Shown piece after piece: positions 36,022 to 45,182 of a stretch of DNA of 45,182 bases; the stretch's first letter is position 1, and each line of letters starts with the position of its first letter. The position numbers and the translations under genes were made by a program. Under the pieces are notes generated by a model. That model worked only from the letters and a program-made list of their open reading frames with translations. It did no database searches and was not told where the DNA came from. Source of the DNA: Chromera velia (lineage: Eukaryota; Sar; Chromeraceae); the NCBI GenBank assembly GCA_018398765.1, contig JAHBMJ010005735.1, positions 22,803 to 67,984 of the forward strand, written 5' to 3'.

Positions 36022-37387
36022 GCCAGCCTGAGGGCGCGTTTTCTCCCAGTCTTGGCGCAGTGACTGCCGTTTGTATGAGTCAGAACAGTGGTCGAGCGAT
36101 TGGAATTGTAATACAACAAAGAACGAATATGATTTGTTGACTAACTTTAGAGTCGATTGATGGATTGCATAGGCAAACATGCATATAAGTGCCATATAAA
36201 TCTAGATATGAATTTGATTAAAAGCAAAGAAAATAGAAATTTTTGTATGTATAGTACCATGTATACGTTGATTTATCTTTATTAATTTTTCATTAAACTG
36301 TCTATTGGAGTTGATCAGAGTTGTATACTGATATGATATACAAATAAGCGATCATTAATTTTACTTATGTTTTATGAGTTGTTTAACCTTGCTCCCTGAA
36401 TAGTGACAGATCGTTTTATTTGTTGGGTTAGAGTATGTGTATGCAGAGTATATTAATTAATACAAAATATTTTTTAAAAAAATATAAATTATACAATCCT
36501 GTCAAATCTAGTCAAATCACTAGCAAAGAATCGGTTAATCAATCAATTATAGATTGTTTGTGCCTTAATTAACATGATCCTGCCTTGTCCGTTAATGGCG
36601 TTAAAAAAGACTGATTGATCCCCTTTGTATACCTTTGTATTCGATTTAACCCGAGTGCGGCCGCCGCCGCTGCCATCTGCTTACCCCCTTCCTGAGTCGG
36701 CGTTCACTTGTCGCACTTCGAATGTCACTTCCTCCTTAGTTACTATCTGATCTTGTTTGAGTACCAAGTAGCCTTCTCTTCTAGTCTCTAACCTAGGAGT
36801 GAGTCTGCATGCCCTTCGATAAGTGGAACTCGCCAATCTATGCAAGTAATTAAATTAAACTAGTTTGTCAAACACGAAGACGATCATTATGCATATATGC
36901 GAACTACAATTCAAATGTTTTTCAAAAAAAAATCTATGCCAATTACGTCTTAGCGTTACTTAGTATTAATTTATACACTGCCAAAAAAAAATTAAGTCAC
37001 TGCGCGCAAAGCGCGCGCACTCAATTGTCTGTATTGGAAATTAATGCGTTCATTTTGTTTTTCTTGAATTTTTTTTTTTTAACTTATACGAAATTGTGCG
37101 TACGTATATGCATCGATCATGCATGCAGAACGTATACATCGATACGCGCAATCAATTATATATAAGTATATATATATATTCCCGGCCCAATTCAAATCTA
37201 TCGATCGATCGACACTTCTCAAAGAAGCAACAAGGCACAAGTAAGGTCTTGGATCACCCTTGCTCAAAACCATTTCCTTGTCCTTGTCAGAAGAGGCAGC
37301 AGAGAAAGTCAAAGAACCCTAGCGAGAAGTCACGACACCCAGCTGTTCGGGAGGCCAGGCCCACCTCAGCTAAACAGAAGGTCCACC
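36022..37387. other. AT-rich spacer and putative promoter of the next gene
   Basis: HYDIN 3' UTR followed by AT-rich DNA without open frames. A small GC block lies at 36655-36670 (gcggccgccgccgctgcc). A TATA-rich stretch (37157-37180, tatataagtatatatatata) sits about 210-230 nt before the start codon at 37388 and is a candidate core promoter, on weak evidence. Confidence 0.35.
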
Positions 37388-38260
37388 ATGGCCCACTACA
37401 ACCTTGACAATCTGGACGTGGCCTGCAAGCAGTCACTTGAGGCTCTGCTGAAGCCCAAGTATCTCTCAGTCATCGAGCCATGGATGGTTAACGCTTCCAA
37501 TAGGCAGAAGCGGGTCATTGAGATGATTGGAGGCGTCGTGGGATGCAACTGCGTTCGCTCACGACGTTTGGAAACTCAGCATAACACATGGGACTTGATG
37601 AAGTCCACCGCTAACACAGGGAACGCCCTAGACAAGCGTCAAGACGAGAAGTTCGACAGATCGATTATGTGCCAATACGGTCTGATACAGGGGGGACACC
37701 CACCCGTCACCTCTCCTGTGACATTCAGAAACCGCAACGATCTTGAGGCCAGCTACGTTTTGGAGAACAAGAAGCTCACAGATGAGTCCTTCTCCTCCAT
37801 TCTAGCACCCAAGGCCCTCAGAAAGCTTCTCGAGTGGCAGATCTACGAGGGCTCACAGGCACAGAGAAGCGCGGTGGTCGATGTGCTCACCAGCATCAAG
37901 AGCTGCATCGCACTGCAGCCCAACTACCGAACCCACACCCTGAGTAACATGCACGACGACCCAGCCTACCAGCGTCTGTGGCAGCACTCGAAAGACAGAA
38001 ACGCCCTCCGATCCACACTCCGCACAACCCTCTACGCATCCCAAGGCATCATGAGTGTGGCAGCCCAGCTGAACACCCCTATGAAAGAGAAAACAAGCGA
38101 CCCGATGGCAGACGAGGTGGCACGACAGAGGATCTACGAGATGAAGGCACGAGCGTTCAGAAACTTCAAGAGCAACCTGTGCCTCCCCTGGAGAGGGCAG
38201 GACCTCCGATCGTCCTACCAGAGAGACTACTGCACTCCAAAAACAGAACTACACGCATAA
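37388..38260 (+). CDS. Uncharacterised single-exon protein, 290 aa
   Basis: The frame is open from ATG 37388, in the context gtccaccATGG, an excellent initiation context, to TAA 38258-38260. Base composition matches the exons of neighbouring genes, and no splice signals interrupt it. The protein is hydrophilic and mainly helical in appearance, with no signal peptide, membrane span or repeat. Notable stretches: an N-terminal YNLDNLDVACKQSLEALL, a Cys pair in GGVVGCNCVRSR (about residues 50-60), a helical middle (residues about 125-180, ending CIALQPNYRTHT) and a basic C-terminus (KARAFRNFKSNLCLPWRG). I do not recognise a family. The lack of introns among intron-rich neighbours could mean a retrocopy or a lineage-specific gene. 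Coding status is well supported by length and start context, function not at all. Confidence 0.75.
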   Translation: MAHYNLDNLDVACKQSLEALLKPKYLSVIEPWMVNASNRQKRVIEMIGGVVGCNCVRSRRLETQHNTWDLMKSTANTGNALDKRQDEKFDRSIMCQYGLIQGGHPPVTSPVTFRNRNDLEASYVLENKKLTDESFSSILAPKALRKLLEWQIYEGSQAQRSAVVDVLTSIKSCIALQPNYRTHTLSNMHDDPAYQRLWQHSKDRNALRSTLRTTLYASQGIMSVAAQLNTPMKEKTSDPMADEVARQRIYEMKARAFRNFKSNLCLPWRGQDLRSSYQRDYCTPKTELHA

Positions 38261-39010
38261 AAGAATCAATGAAAGGGAGAAGGATGAAAGAATGATTTTC
38301 TTTCCTGTTGTTTCTGGATAGCTCGGCACAACAATTGCACAATGAAGTCTGCGTGTGAAAAGAAGTTCTGAGTGAGAACCTCACCCGTGCTTCCCTCTCC
38401 ATGAGCAGACAGACGGATCGAGAAAGAAGATGAAAAGGAAGGTAAGGGAAGGAGGGGAACCCTACGCCCAGCCGAGTCCGTTCAGAAATTGTGAATACAC
38501 TCGTGAGAAGATGCATGGATCTTAGGGAGGGGCAAGGGATGCATGCCGGGGCAACGGCGCTGGGGGAGATTTTGAAGGAACACGAGGGAGAAGGGATGGA
38601 TGCATGGAGGAAAAGGGGGACTGAGGGGATGATTGCGGGTCGTATGCATTCAAGGTCCTTCAGGCAAATTTAATCAATCATGATGCCGACCTTTTGGGTG
38701 TGCGCATACGGTCTGGGCCCTTCCCTGCAGGGTCTGCCGCAAAAAAGAAGAAAAGGAAGACCAGACGAATGTAGACGGACGGACCAACTAGCGGGTGTGA
38801 GACCGATACTCTGGTAGAGGGATAGATGAACGAAGGAAGCGAGCCCCTGAGCTGATGTGACAGTAATGTCACAAAGACCCCAATGAATCACTGCATTTCA
38901 CATAGATTCTGTATATACGCAACGAATCTCTCTGTACTCAAGGCGCTTTGTCCGAGAAAAGCTTCAGTCCCGTAGCATAAGAATGGGTTTGGGGCTAGGT
39001 TTGTGGCTTC
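38261..39010. other. 3' flank of the orphan gene, no gene seen
   Basis: Purine-rich, moderately GC-rich sequence, probably including the 3' UTR. Short open frames on both strands have no distinguishing features. Confidence 0.4.
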
Positions 39011-39013
39011 AGG

Positions 39014-39108
39014 GTTCTCTCTCTCCCTCTCTCTCTCTCCCCCCCGCGCGCGCGCGTGTGTGTGTGTGTGTGTGCGTGTGTGTGTGTGTGTGTGTCTGTG
39101 TGTGTGTC

Positions 39109-39146
<38 letters not shown>

Positions 39147-39186
39147 TGAGTGAGTGAGTGAGTGTGTGTGTGTGTGTGTGTGCGTG

Positions 39187-39220
<34 letters not shown>

Positions 39221-39279
39221 CATGCCTGTGTGTGCGTGCCTGTGTGTGCCTGTGTGTGCCTGTATGTGCCTGTGTGTGC

Positions 39280-39348
<69 letters not shown>

Positions 39349-39545
39349 TGTGTGTCACTATGTGTGTGTCCCTGTGTGTGTGTCACTGTGTGTGTGTCAC
39401 TGTGTGTGTGTCACTGTGTGTGTGTCACTGTGTGTGTGTCACTGTGTGTGTGTCACTGTGTGTGTGTGTGAGTGAGTGAGTCAGTGAGTGAGTGAGTGAG
39501 TGAGTAAGTGAGTGAGTGAGTGTGCAAGTGTGTGTGAGTGTGTGT
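39014..39545 (+). repeat. Compound (CT)n(CG)n(GT)n microsatellite with a 12-nt minisatellite
   Basis: (CT)n and (CG)n pass into (GT)n (39014-39145), then (GAGT)n, more (GT)n, a second (CT)n(GT)n block (39283-39341), and about eight copies of a 12-nt unit gtgtgtgtcact (39347-39468). A (GAGT)n run closes it. Open frames of Cys-Val or Thr-His are by-products. Confidence 0.9.
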
Positions 39546-40398
39546 TAGTGTGTGTGCATGGGTGTGAGTGATTATTTATGTCAGTCTCTCATATAATCAA
39601 TTAAGTTTGTGTTTTTTAAATTAGCTAAATTTTCTGCTGCTAAAAACATTTTGCTTAAAGAATTTAAAGTAGATGTTAGGAATTTCATTTTATAACCTAG
39701 GGTCTGAAATTTAAGTTCAGTTTGATTGATTAATTGATTTCAATGATTTGTTCAATTTTTTTTTCACTTTAAAACTTCACAGATATATATTATCATGCTA
39801 GCTATCCTGTACGGGTATAGACATACTAGTATAGAGAATTAAACTCAGAATTTTTCTAAGATAAACGGTACGTGAAACTTTTAAATAATATTTCAGGATT
39901 GATACCTTAGTATATCAGCCTGACAAAAATATTATAACTCGAGCATATAACGCAGTGAATAAAACGCCTCTATTAGGCCCTCTAATAAAGCGCAGTGACG
40001 CCAAAATATATTTTTAGCTAGATTTTTAGCTAGATAAGAGCCTAGACTAGAGCCTAGATCTAGGCGTAGATTAAAATCGTATTAAAGTGAAGGTAACTAA
40101 TGGTGTATGCTGAACTCTTCTACAAAGTACTTTCTACAGTCGACTCCACTGAGCGGCACCGACCGATCCTTCATTTGAATTTTCACTCGATCAGATCCTT
40201 CATTTCCCCTTCCTGTAGCCTGGCTCAACCCCCTTGTCTCTTGTCTCACCTCACCAGTCAGACAGATCAGTAGATCCACCCAATTGCACATATGTCATCT
40301 CCCAAGGCCAGCGACACCGAGAGAGAGACAGAGAGACCCCCACCCACGCAATCCAATCCCATCAAATGAATTTGATCCCAGCACATGATCGGATCCGA
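39546..40398. other. AT-rich spacer downstream of UMP1
   Basis: AT-rich, with a 14-nt perfect palindrome gcctagatctaggc (40052-40065) amid tagctaga repeats. The last 300 nt, on the minus strand, are the presumed 3' UTR of UMP1. No gene is seen. Confidence 0.4.
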
Positions 40399-41924
40399 TC
40401 AGACTCCGAAGTGCTTCTCCAGCACCTCATGATAGGTGCGGCCTCTCGTCGGGTCCTCCGGCTTCTCGACTGCAGGCAGCCACCGTTCATTCACTTGCTT
40501 GTTCACTCTTTCTCCCATTCATTCATTCATTTATTCGTCCATCCATTCATTTATGTTTTCGTCCATTCGAACATTCGTTCGTTCGTTGATTCACTTCTTC
40601 AAAGACCGATTCGGTTTTCTCCCGACCGGGAAGGCGGGCGAGCTGGCGGGTAGTGAATGAATCAAACGGCCGGTCGGACACTCAATAAGGCAGGCCATCA
40701 ATCAGTAAGCCCATAGAAGAATCCGTCTGTACATCCGGCAAAATATCGATTGATTCATCAATCTGTCTTCTTTAAAAGAGAGGAGTTCCTTATGGGGGCC
40801 AAACTGAAAGTTCACGTTCAAACTCTGATTGCTTTCTCTGTTGGGCAGCCGAAACAGTGAGCTCGAAAATTCCTGACTGCTTACAAGAACTGGTCACACT
40901 TGGGGGACAGGGGATGGAAAGGAGATTTCGGAGGGAGGGAGGTTCGAGAGAGGAAGGAAAAGGGGAAAGAGGCGGGGGCACGGAAGTAGATAGGAGGGGA
41001 CGGAAGGAGGGAGGGGGGGAGGGAGAGGGGCGGAAGGGCTGATGGGGTGCCGGAGAACGAACAAAGGGACTACAAGAAGGCAGAAAGCGAAGTCACCTAA
41101 TGACCTTCATGCAAAGACCGATGGGCACTCCGCTTCTTCCGTGTCAGTCTGTCAGTGGCGTTGTGTGTCCATGCTGCCAGCGTGTCGTTCGCAGGATGCG
41201 CTCCTCTTTCAAATGAGGAGAGCCCCGACTGTACAGAAAGAAGAAAGTTTTCTTCTCGCAGAGCAAGACGTGACACCAAACTTTGTCGATCTTCTTATTG
41301 AGACCCATACAGTCATGATACATACACGAATACACACCACCATTTTCAGAAGAGTCCTCTGATTGACTGACTGACCCCCGAGAACATCTTCAAAGTCGAT
41401 CTTCTCATCGAGACCCAGTCTCGTCTGGAGGCCCACCAAGCTGGAGGGAAGTCCGGGAAGCCGACCGCACTGGGCGAGCATACCGCACTCCATCTTGTGC
41501 CGGATGGGAGCGTGAGTACCGTACACGGCACTCAGCATTTTCAGCTTGAAGTCTTCTTCGTTTCGAAGACGCTGCAATCCAACTCAGCCGGAGACAAGCA
41601 GAAGGAGTTTGCGGAAGCGGATGATATGACATGACCCTTCCGAGTGCAGGACGCAGATAAATAAGAATTCCCTTCTCTTAGACACCAAATGCACCAAGAC
41701 GAAGAAGACCAAGTCGACCTGTGAGGGCACAGCGGCATTCTTGAAAAGAACTCTGGGGGATCTGACAACACTGGAAGGAGATGAGTGCACCAGAAGAGAC
41801 TGACATCAAGTTGAACCTTCTCTACAGGGTGTTTCTCTCCAGCTCCCAAGTCACGAGGAGGGAATCCCTCCCTTAGAGCTTCGTTTGGGAAGTTTTTCTT
41901 TCGCAAATCAAACTGGGGATCCAT
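40399..41924 (-). CDS. UMP1: Proteasome maturation factor UMP1/POMP (3 exons, 128 aa)
   Basis: Minus-strand exons 41924-41805 (40 codons from ATG), 41571-41376 and 40469-40399 (stop TGA 40401-40399), with phases 0 and 1 matching. UMP1 chaperones 20S proteasome assembly and is degraded as the first substrate. Family landmarks: NEALREGF (the D/E-xLRxG motif), KHPVEKVQLD at the first junction, YGTHAPIRHKME, then RLPGLPSSLVGL and IDFEDVLG (the LPSS and FED hallmarks), ending YHEVLEKHFGV like the C-terminus of POMP. The spacing from HPVE to YG (27 residues) equals that in human POMP, which supports the first junction. Exon 3 is only 71 nt, 906 bp away. Donors are both gtcagt and acceptors ttgcag and ctgcag. 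Upstream non-coding exons cannot be excluded. Confidence 0.85.
40488..40605 (+). repeat. Degenerate (TTCA/TTCG)n tetranucleotide repeat in UMP1 intron 2
   Basis: Repeated cattcattcat, ccattcatt and cgttcgttcgtt motifs lie immediately upstream, in minus-strand terms, of the last UMP1 exon. They are part of the intron. Confidence 0.6.
40905..41045 (+). repeat. Purine-rich tract in UMP1 intron 2
   Basis: About 140 nt of gga/gag-rich sequence, a polypyrimidine tract on the transcribed minus strand, inside the 906-nt intron. No coding sense. Confidence 0.6.
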
Positions 41925-42661
41925 TCTGCCTGGCCTCTTGAGGGTGTCTTTTTGTTGGCTGTGTCTGTATGGGGTCTGTCCACAAGAACCAACAATGGAA
42001 ACTCCAAAAGAACAAAACTCTGAACGGCCCAGATGACACCGGATTCAGTGGAACTTCCTGTCAGAAAAAAAGACCGTTTTCCTCCTCCTCTGATTCCGCA
42101 AACGCTGTTGTAAAGGACTTTCTGGAGAAAGACCGTACACATTGATCCTCTTATATCGCTATCATACCTTGAAATTGTTTGACTCACTGAGAGACGGGAA
42201 TATACGGGAATTGAGTGAAGTGGAAATTTAGCTCGGACGAAATTTAGCTCGGACGGCCGCGCGTCGATGTGCATGCAGAAGCCGAATGATCCTTCGAGCC
42301 GATTGTTGCGAACCGCGCACTTCGATCATCGCACTTCGATCTGCAGTCAAATTCTGTGCTACTGCATGACCAATACTGACCATTACTGACCTTGCATGGA
42401 TCCTTACATGACCTTCACAGTGACTGAGTATGTGCAATTGCGCATTGTCAATGACGGTTGCGTGCGACTAGCTGTTGGTTGCCTTTAACCTTCTTCCAAA
42501 GCTGGAGCACCGCCACTGCAGCTACCTTCTCAGCTGCTGGAGCGATTTTGCGTAGACGGCCGCACCGAAATTCTCACCAATTGCAAGTGAATCTTTGTTG
42601 TACCGAGTGGTGACCTTATTGTCCGCTCATCCATTCGCAACTGTTGATCACCAGTCATTTG
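41925..42661. promoter_or_regulatory. Divergent intergenic region between UMP1 and MDP-1
   Basis: 737 bp separate the two start codons, which point away from each other, so both promoters must lie here. Visible: a perfect 15-nt tandem duplication aatttagctcggacg (near 42226-42255), followed by ggccgcgcg, and three to four tactgacc/ttactgacc repeats (42366-42392). No TATA box stands out. The promoter function is inferred from layout only. Confidence 0.4.
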
Positions 42662-43642
42662 ATGGAGTCCATTTTGAAAGTGCTGGAGGAGAAGGCCTCA
42701 GTCGACCGCGACTGCGTGGTGGTGCTGGACGTCGACGATACCCGTCAGTCTGCACCGAATGCATTTCAGCCAAGCAGGATATTATTTCGCGGTTTCTTCG
42801 CGCGAAATTTGGGACAGGGCTTCTCCGCTCATGCGTCCACTTGTTTTTCTCTTCCCATGAAGCCTGACAGCTATCCTGGGATGGGGGTGTGAAGGGAAAG
42901 AAAAGGGAGTGCAACGCTTTCCTGGATGACCCATGAAAGTGCATGAATGTACTGTGCGTCTGCCATGCATTTATTTCTTTTCTCCTCCTGCTCCCTTCTC
43001 TGGCATACAGTCGGGGAATGGGGACACGACAGCGTCCTCACAGCTCATGGTCAATCTCGATGAATTCAGATCAACGCATGTCCCAATAAATGGTTGGACA
43101 ATGCAGTTTGGGAAGGAGACTGCGATGGCACCTACGGTCCTCCCTTCGCTTTTGAGAGTCCAGGGGCCTTGCGGGACTGCCGAAACCGTCCCTTCAAGTT
43201 GTTCCCCGAAGTTGTGGACATCATCACTGCAGTGGAGATGCTTGCAAAGAAGAGCAAGGGCGAGAAGACAGTCAGACTGGCAGTTGCCTCACGAACCATG
43301 ATGCCTCCCTGGTGCAGAGAGGCCCTGAATCTCTTTTGCACAAAGGCAGGTGAGTCAGTGGTGCAGTGTGTCAGACTGAGAGGTGTGATTCGCTCGAACT
43401 TGTTCCACCCACGTGTATGCTGGTGCAAAACAAAGGAATTCTCAGGACCATTCAGATGGCTGATGCGTTAGGTTGTTTTTTGTGTCTGCTTGCCTCGATG
43501 CGTTTCTGTCTCTTCCGATCTTCCTCCCTCTCCGCTTGTACTGGTTTAGCGTTCGCCTCCGACTTGAGTATTTGCAAAAAGAAGATTGAGTTGTCATCTC
43601 TAAGATCGCACCAATGTCTGAAGCCTTGTACATAGAGAGTTG

Positions 43643-43683
<41 letters not shown>

Positions 43684-43694
43684 GTGTGTGTGAA

Positions 43695-43736
<42 letters not shown>

Positions 43737-43746
43737 TCTGTGTGTA

Positions 43747-43785
<39 letters not shown>

Positions 43786-43806
43786 AACTCTGTGTCTATA
43801 TATGTC

Positions 43807-43858
<52 letters not shown>

Positions 43859-44332
43859 CAGGCACCCCCTTCTCCAAGTTGATTGGCTGCATGGAGATGT
43901 ATGAGTCCCGCAAGACCCGCCACTTGAAGGCCATCAGGGAGAAGATGAGCGTCAAATCCTGGTCTGACATGATCTTCTTCGACAACGAGGGCAGGAACAT
44001 CTCAGACACAAGGACTCTGGGATATGAAGCAGAGGGAGATCAGAGAATTCAGACGGAAATCAAGAAGGGCAAGTATTGGGATGCAGAGACTGTCGTGTCT
44101 GACGGGAGGGAATTTGTGACTGTGGTCAGTCGACTCACCTAGCCTGCAGGCAGACACCCGGTTAGGCAGGCAGACAGCCACCCAGTTAGTCAGCCAACGA
44201 GTCAGTCAGGCACGTAGGTATGAAGTCTGCCATGTTTGCACGCGTAGCATGTAAAAACAAAAGGACTGAACTGAAAATTTGATTCCAAAATCGACTCACA
44301 TCCACTCAGCAATTCGTGTGTACACCTGGTGG

Positions 44333-44378
<46 letters not shown>

Positions 44379-44425
44379 GTGCGTGCGTGCGTGCGTGCGT
44401 GCGTGCGTGTGTGTGTGTGTGTGTG

Positions 44426-44473
<48 letters not shown>

Positions 44474-45108
44474 TGTATGAATGTTGAGGAAGACACTCAA
44501 ATAACGGCAGATTGATTCCAGCAGTCAGAAACGGAGCTATCAAATTTCTTTTTTGCAAAGCGTCGGACACACAGACCGGCAGAGACTGACGGGAGCTTGG
44601 TAGAAATGCAGGAAGGAGAGACGGAAGGAAGAAGCCGTCCAGCAGATCAGGCAGGATTCATGCATGGCACTTTGATGAGAGCTGTTCTGCCCCCCCCGCG
44701 AAAAGCTCCCAGGCAGGTACGCCGGCCGACTCCAGCGCTGTAGCTTGGAGAGTCCTCTTTATTCGCTGGAAAAGAAATTGAGTGCGGCTGCACTTTTCAT
44801 ACAGAGCAGCTTCGTCTCTCTCGCAGGTCCACACGCCCGACGGTCTGAACTTCCGGACTTTCCTTGCGGGTTTGGAAGTATGGGCGAGACGCCAGGAAGA
44901 GAGAGAATTGCACAGCGCGGGGGTGGGGCCTGGAGACGCGGAGAGAGCTGTTGCCGTCTCCGGGTTGAGAAAACAGAGTAATGGGAACATCACTCAGGGA
45001 GAGAAGGCGAAGGAGGCAAAAGGGAAAAGCAACGACAAGCAGAAGCAGGGACGTCGTCTTTCAAAGGAAACCAGCGCTGCTGCAGTGGACGAGGCCAAGG
45101 GGGCCTAG
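42662..45108 (+). CDS. MDP1: Magnesium-dependent phosphatase-1 (MDP-1), HAD superfamily (4 exons, 289 aa)
   Basis: Exons 42662-42743, 43107-43349, 43862-44124 and 44827-45108; phases 1, 1, 0 agree. HAD motifs in order: [11 protein letters not shown] (nucleophile D23, acid/base D25; intron 1 splits the Leu codon right after DVDDT), [19 protein letters not shown] (motif II, residues 87-91), ESRKTRHL (motif III Lys about 126), [11 protein letters not shown] (motif IV, D149) and the C-terminal strand/helix [18 protein letters not shown]-1 enzymes are small cytosolic phosphatases acting on phosphotyrosine-like or sugar phosphates. Oddities: N150 where the family has a second Asp (FFDDE), an insertion of about 33 residues after the LG of motif IV, and a Lys/Gln-rich tail of about 60 residues. 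The frame is open upstream of 42662 without another ATG. Introns 2 and 3 are filled with GT microsatellites. Confidence 0.85.
43646..43860 (+). repeat. (CT)n(GT)n and (TA)n microsatellites at the MDP-1 intron 2 acceptor
   Basis: (CT)n, (GT)n, (GA)n, (TA)n and (GT)n blocks follow one another and run directly into the acceptor gtgcag of exon 3 (43861). The repeat thus stands where a polypyrimidine tract would be. Confidence 0.85.
44332..44473 (+). repeat. (GT)n microsatellite in MDP-1 intron 3
   Basis: (GT)n with a central (GCGT)n block at about 44378-44410. It lies in mid-intron (44125-44826). Confidence 0.85.
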
Positions 45109-45182
45109 AAGTTGCCGGCCAGAACGCCCTTGTCCAATTAAGTCTTGTTGGTGCACGGGAGCATTAATTAGAAGAAGCAGTA
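45109..45182 (+). other. 3' flank of MDP-1
   Basis: Presumed 3' UTR up to the window edge. No canonical aataaa signal is seen in the 74 nt available. Confidence 0.4.

Noticed and set aside
39546-40398. Possible further transposon end (acgcagtga motifs, 14-nt palindrome)
   Set aside because: No matching second terminus or target duplication could be found.
41209-41228. 20-nt alternative last exon of UMP1 (acceptor tacag, peptide VGALLI)
   Set aside because: The frame fits, but the C-terminus would lack the conserved end. The exon at 40469-40399 gives a family-like C-terminus and the GCAG acceptor used elsewhere.
41873-42274. Minus-strand frame of 133 codons upstream of UMP1
   Set aside because: No domain or homology; it overlaps the UMP1 start in another frame and fits a 5' leader or promoter better.

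Overview
The window is nuclear DNA of a flagellated protist with intron-rich genes. Evidence for this: split genes with polypyrimidine/GCAG acceptors, AT-rich spacers against GC-richer exons, huge (GA)n and (CT)n(GT)n microsatellites, transposon remnants, and a complete gene for the axonemal central-apparatus protein hydin. Repeat style, intron size and the RING/TRAF gene suggest a chromerid alveolate such as Chromera velia. That is an inference from general impression, not from a database match.

Layout. 1-3700: repeat-rich DNA without genes (a fold-back inverted repeat, a 60-bp minisatellite, a 1.5-kb GA tract, an AT-rich spacer). 3898-5957 (+): a two-exon RING/TRAF-zinc-finger/MATH-like protein. 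5958-10238: a transposon graveyard holding a hAT-like TIR element with an 8-bp target duplication, and a second TIR element with an 8-bp duplication. The second element contains a tandem-repeat array that is split by a solo LTR. 10239-36021 (+): HYDIN, which I reconstruct as 34 exons and 5,429 codons with all intron phases compatible. 37388-38260 (+): an unrecognised single-exon gene of 290 codons. 40399-41924 (-): a three-exon proteasome maturation factor (UMP1/POMP). It is easily missed because its last exon is 71 nt and lies 906 bp from the others. 42662-45108 (+): a four-exon magnesium-dependent phosphatase-1 (MDP-1, HAD family), divergent from UMP1.

Functional themes. HYDIN belongs to the C2b projection of the motile-cilium central pair. 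UMP1 assembles the 20S proteasome. The RING protein is a probable ubiquitin ligase. MDP-1 is a small HAD phosphatase. Nothing suggests co-regulation, apart from the divergent UMP1/MDP-1 pair, which may share a promoter region.

The most unusual signal is the splice grammar shared by all four split genes on both strands. Of 39 homology-constrained introns, all have G at +5 and 26 have C at +3 of the donor (GTCNGT, where most eukaryotes have A or G). GCAG ends 36 of the 39. I know of no description of this, and it deserves genome-wide testing together with the organism's U1 snRNA.
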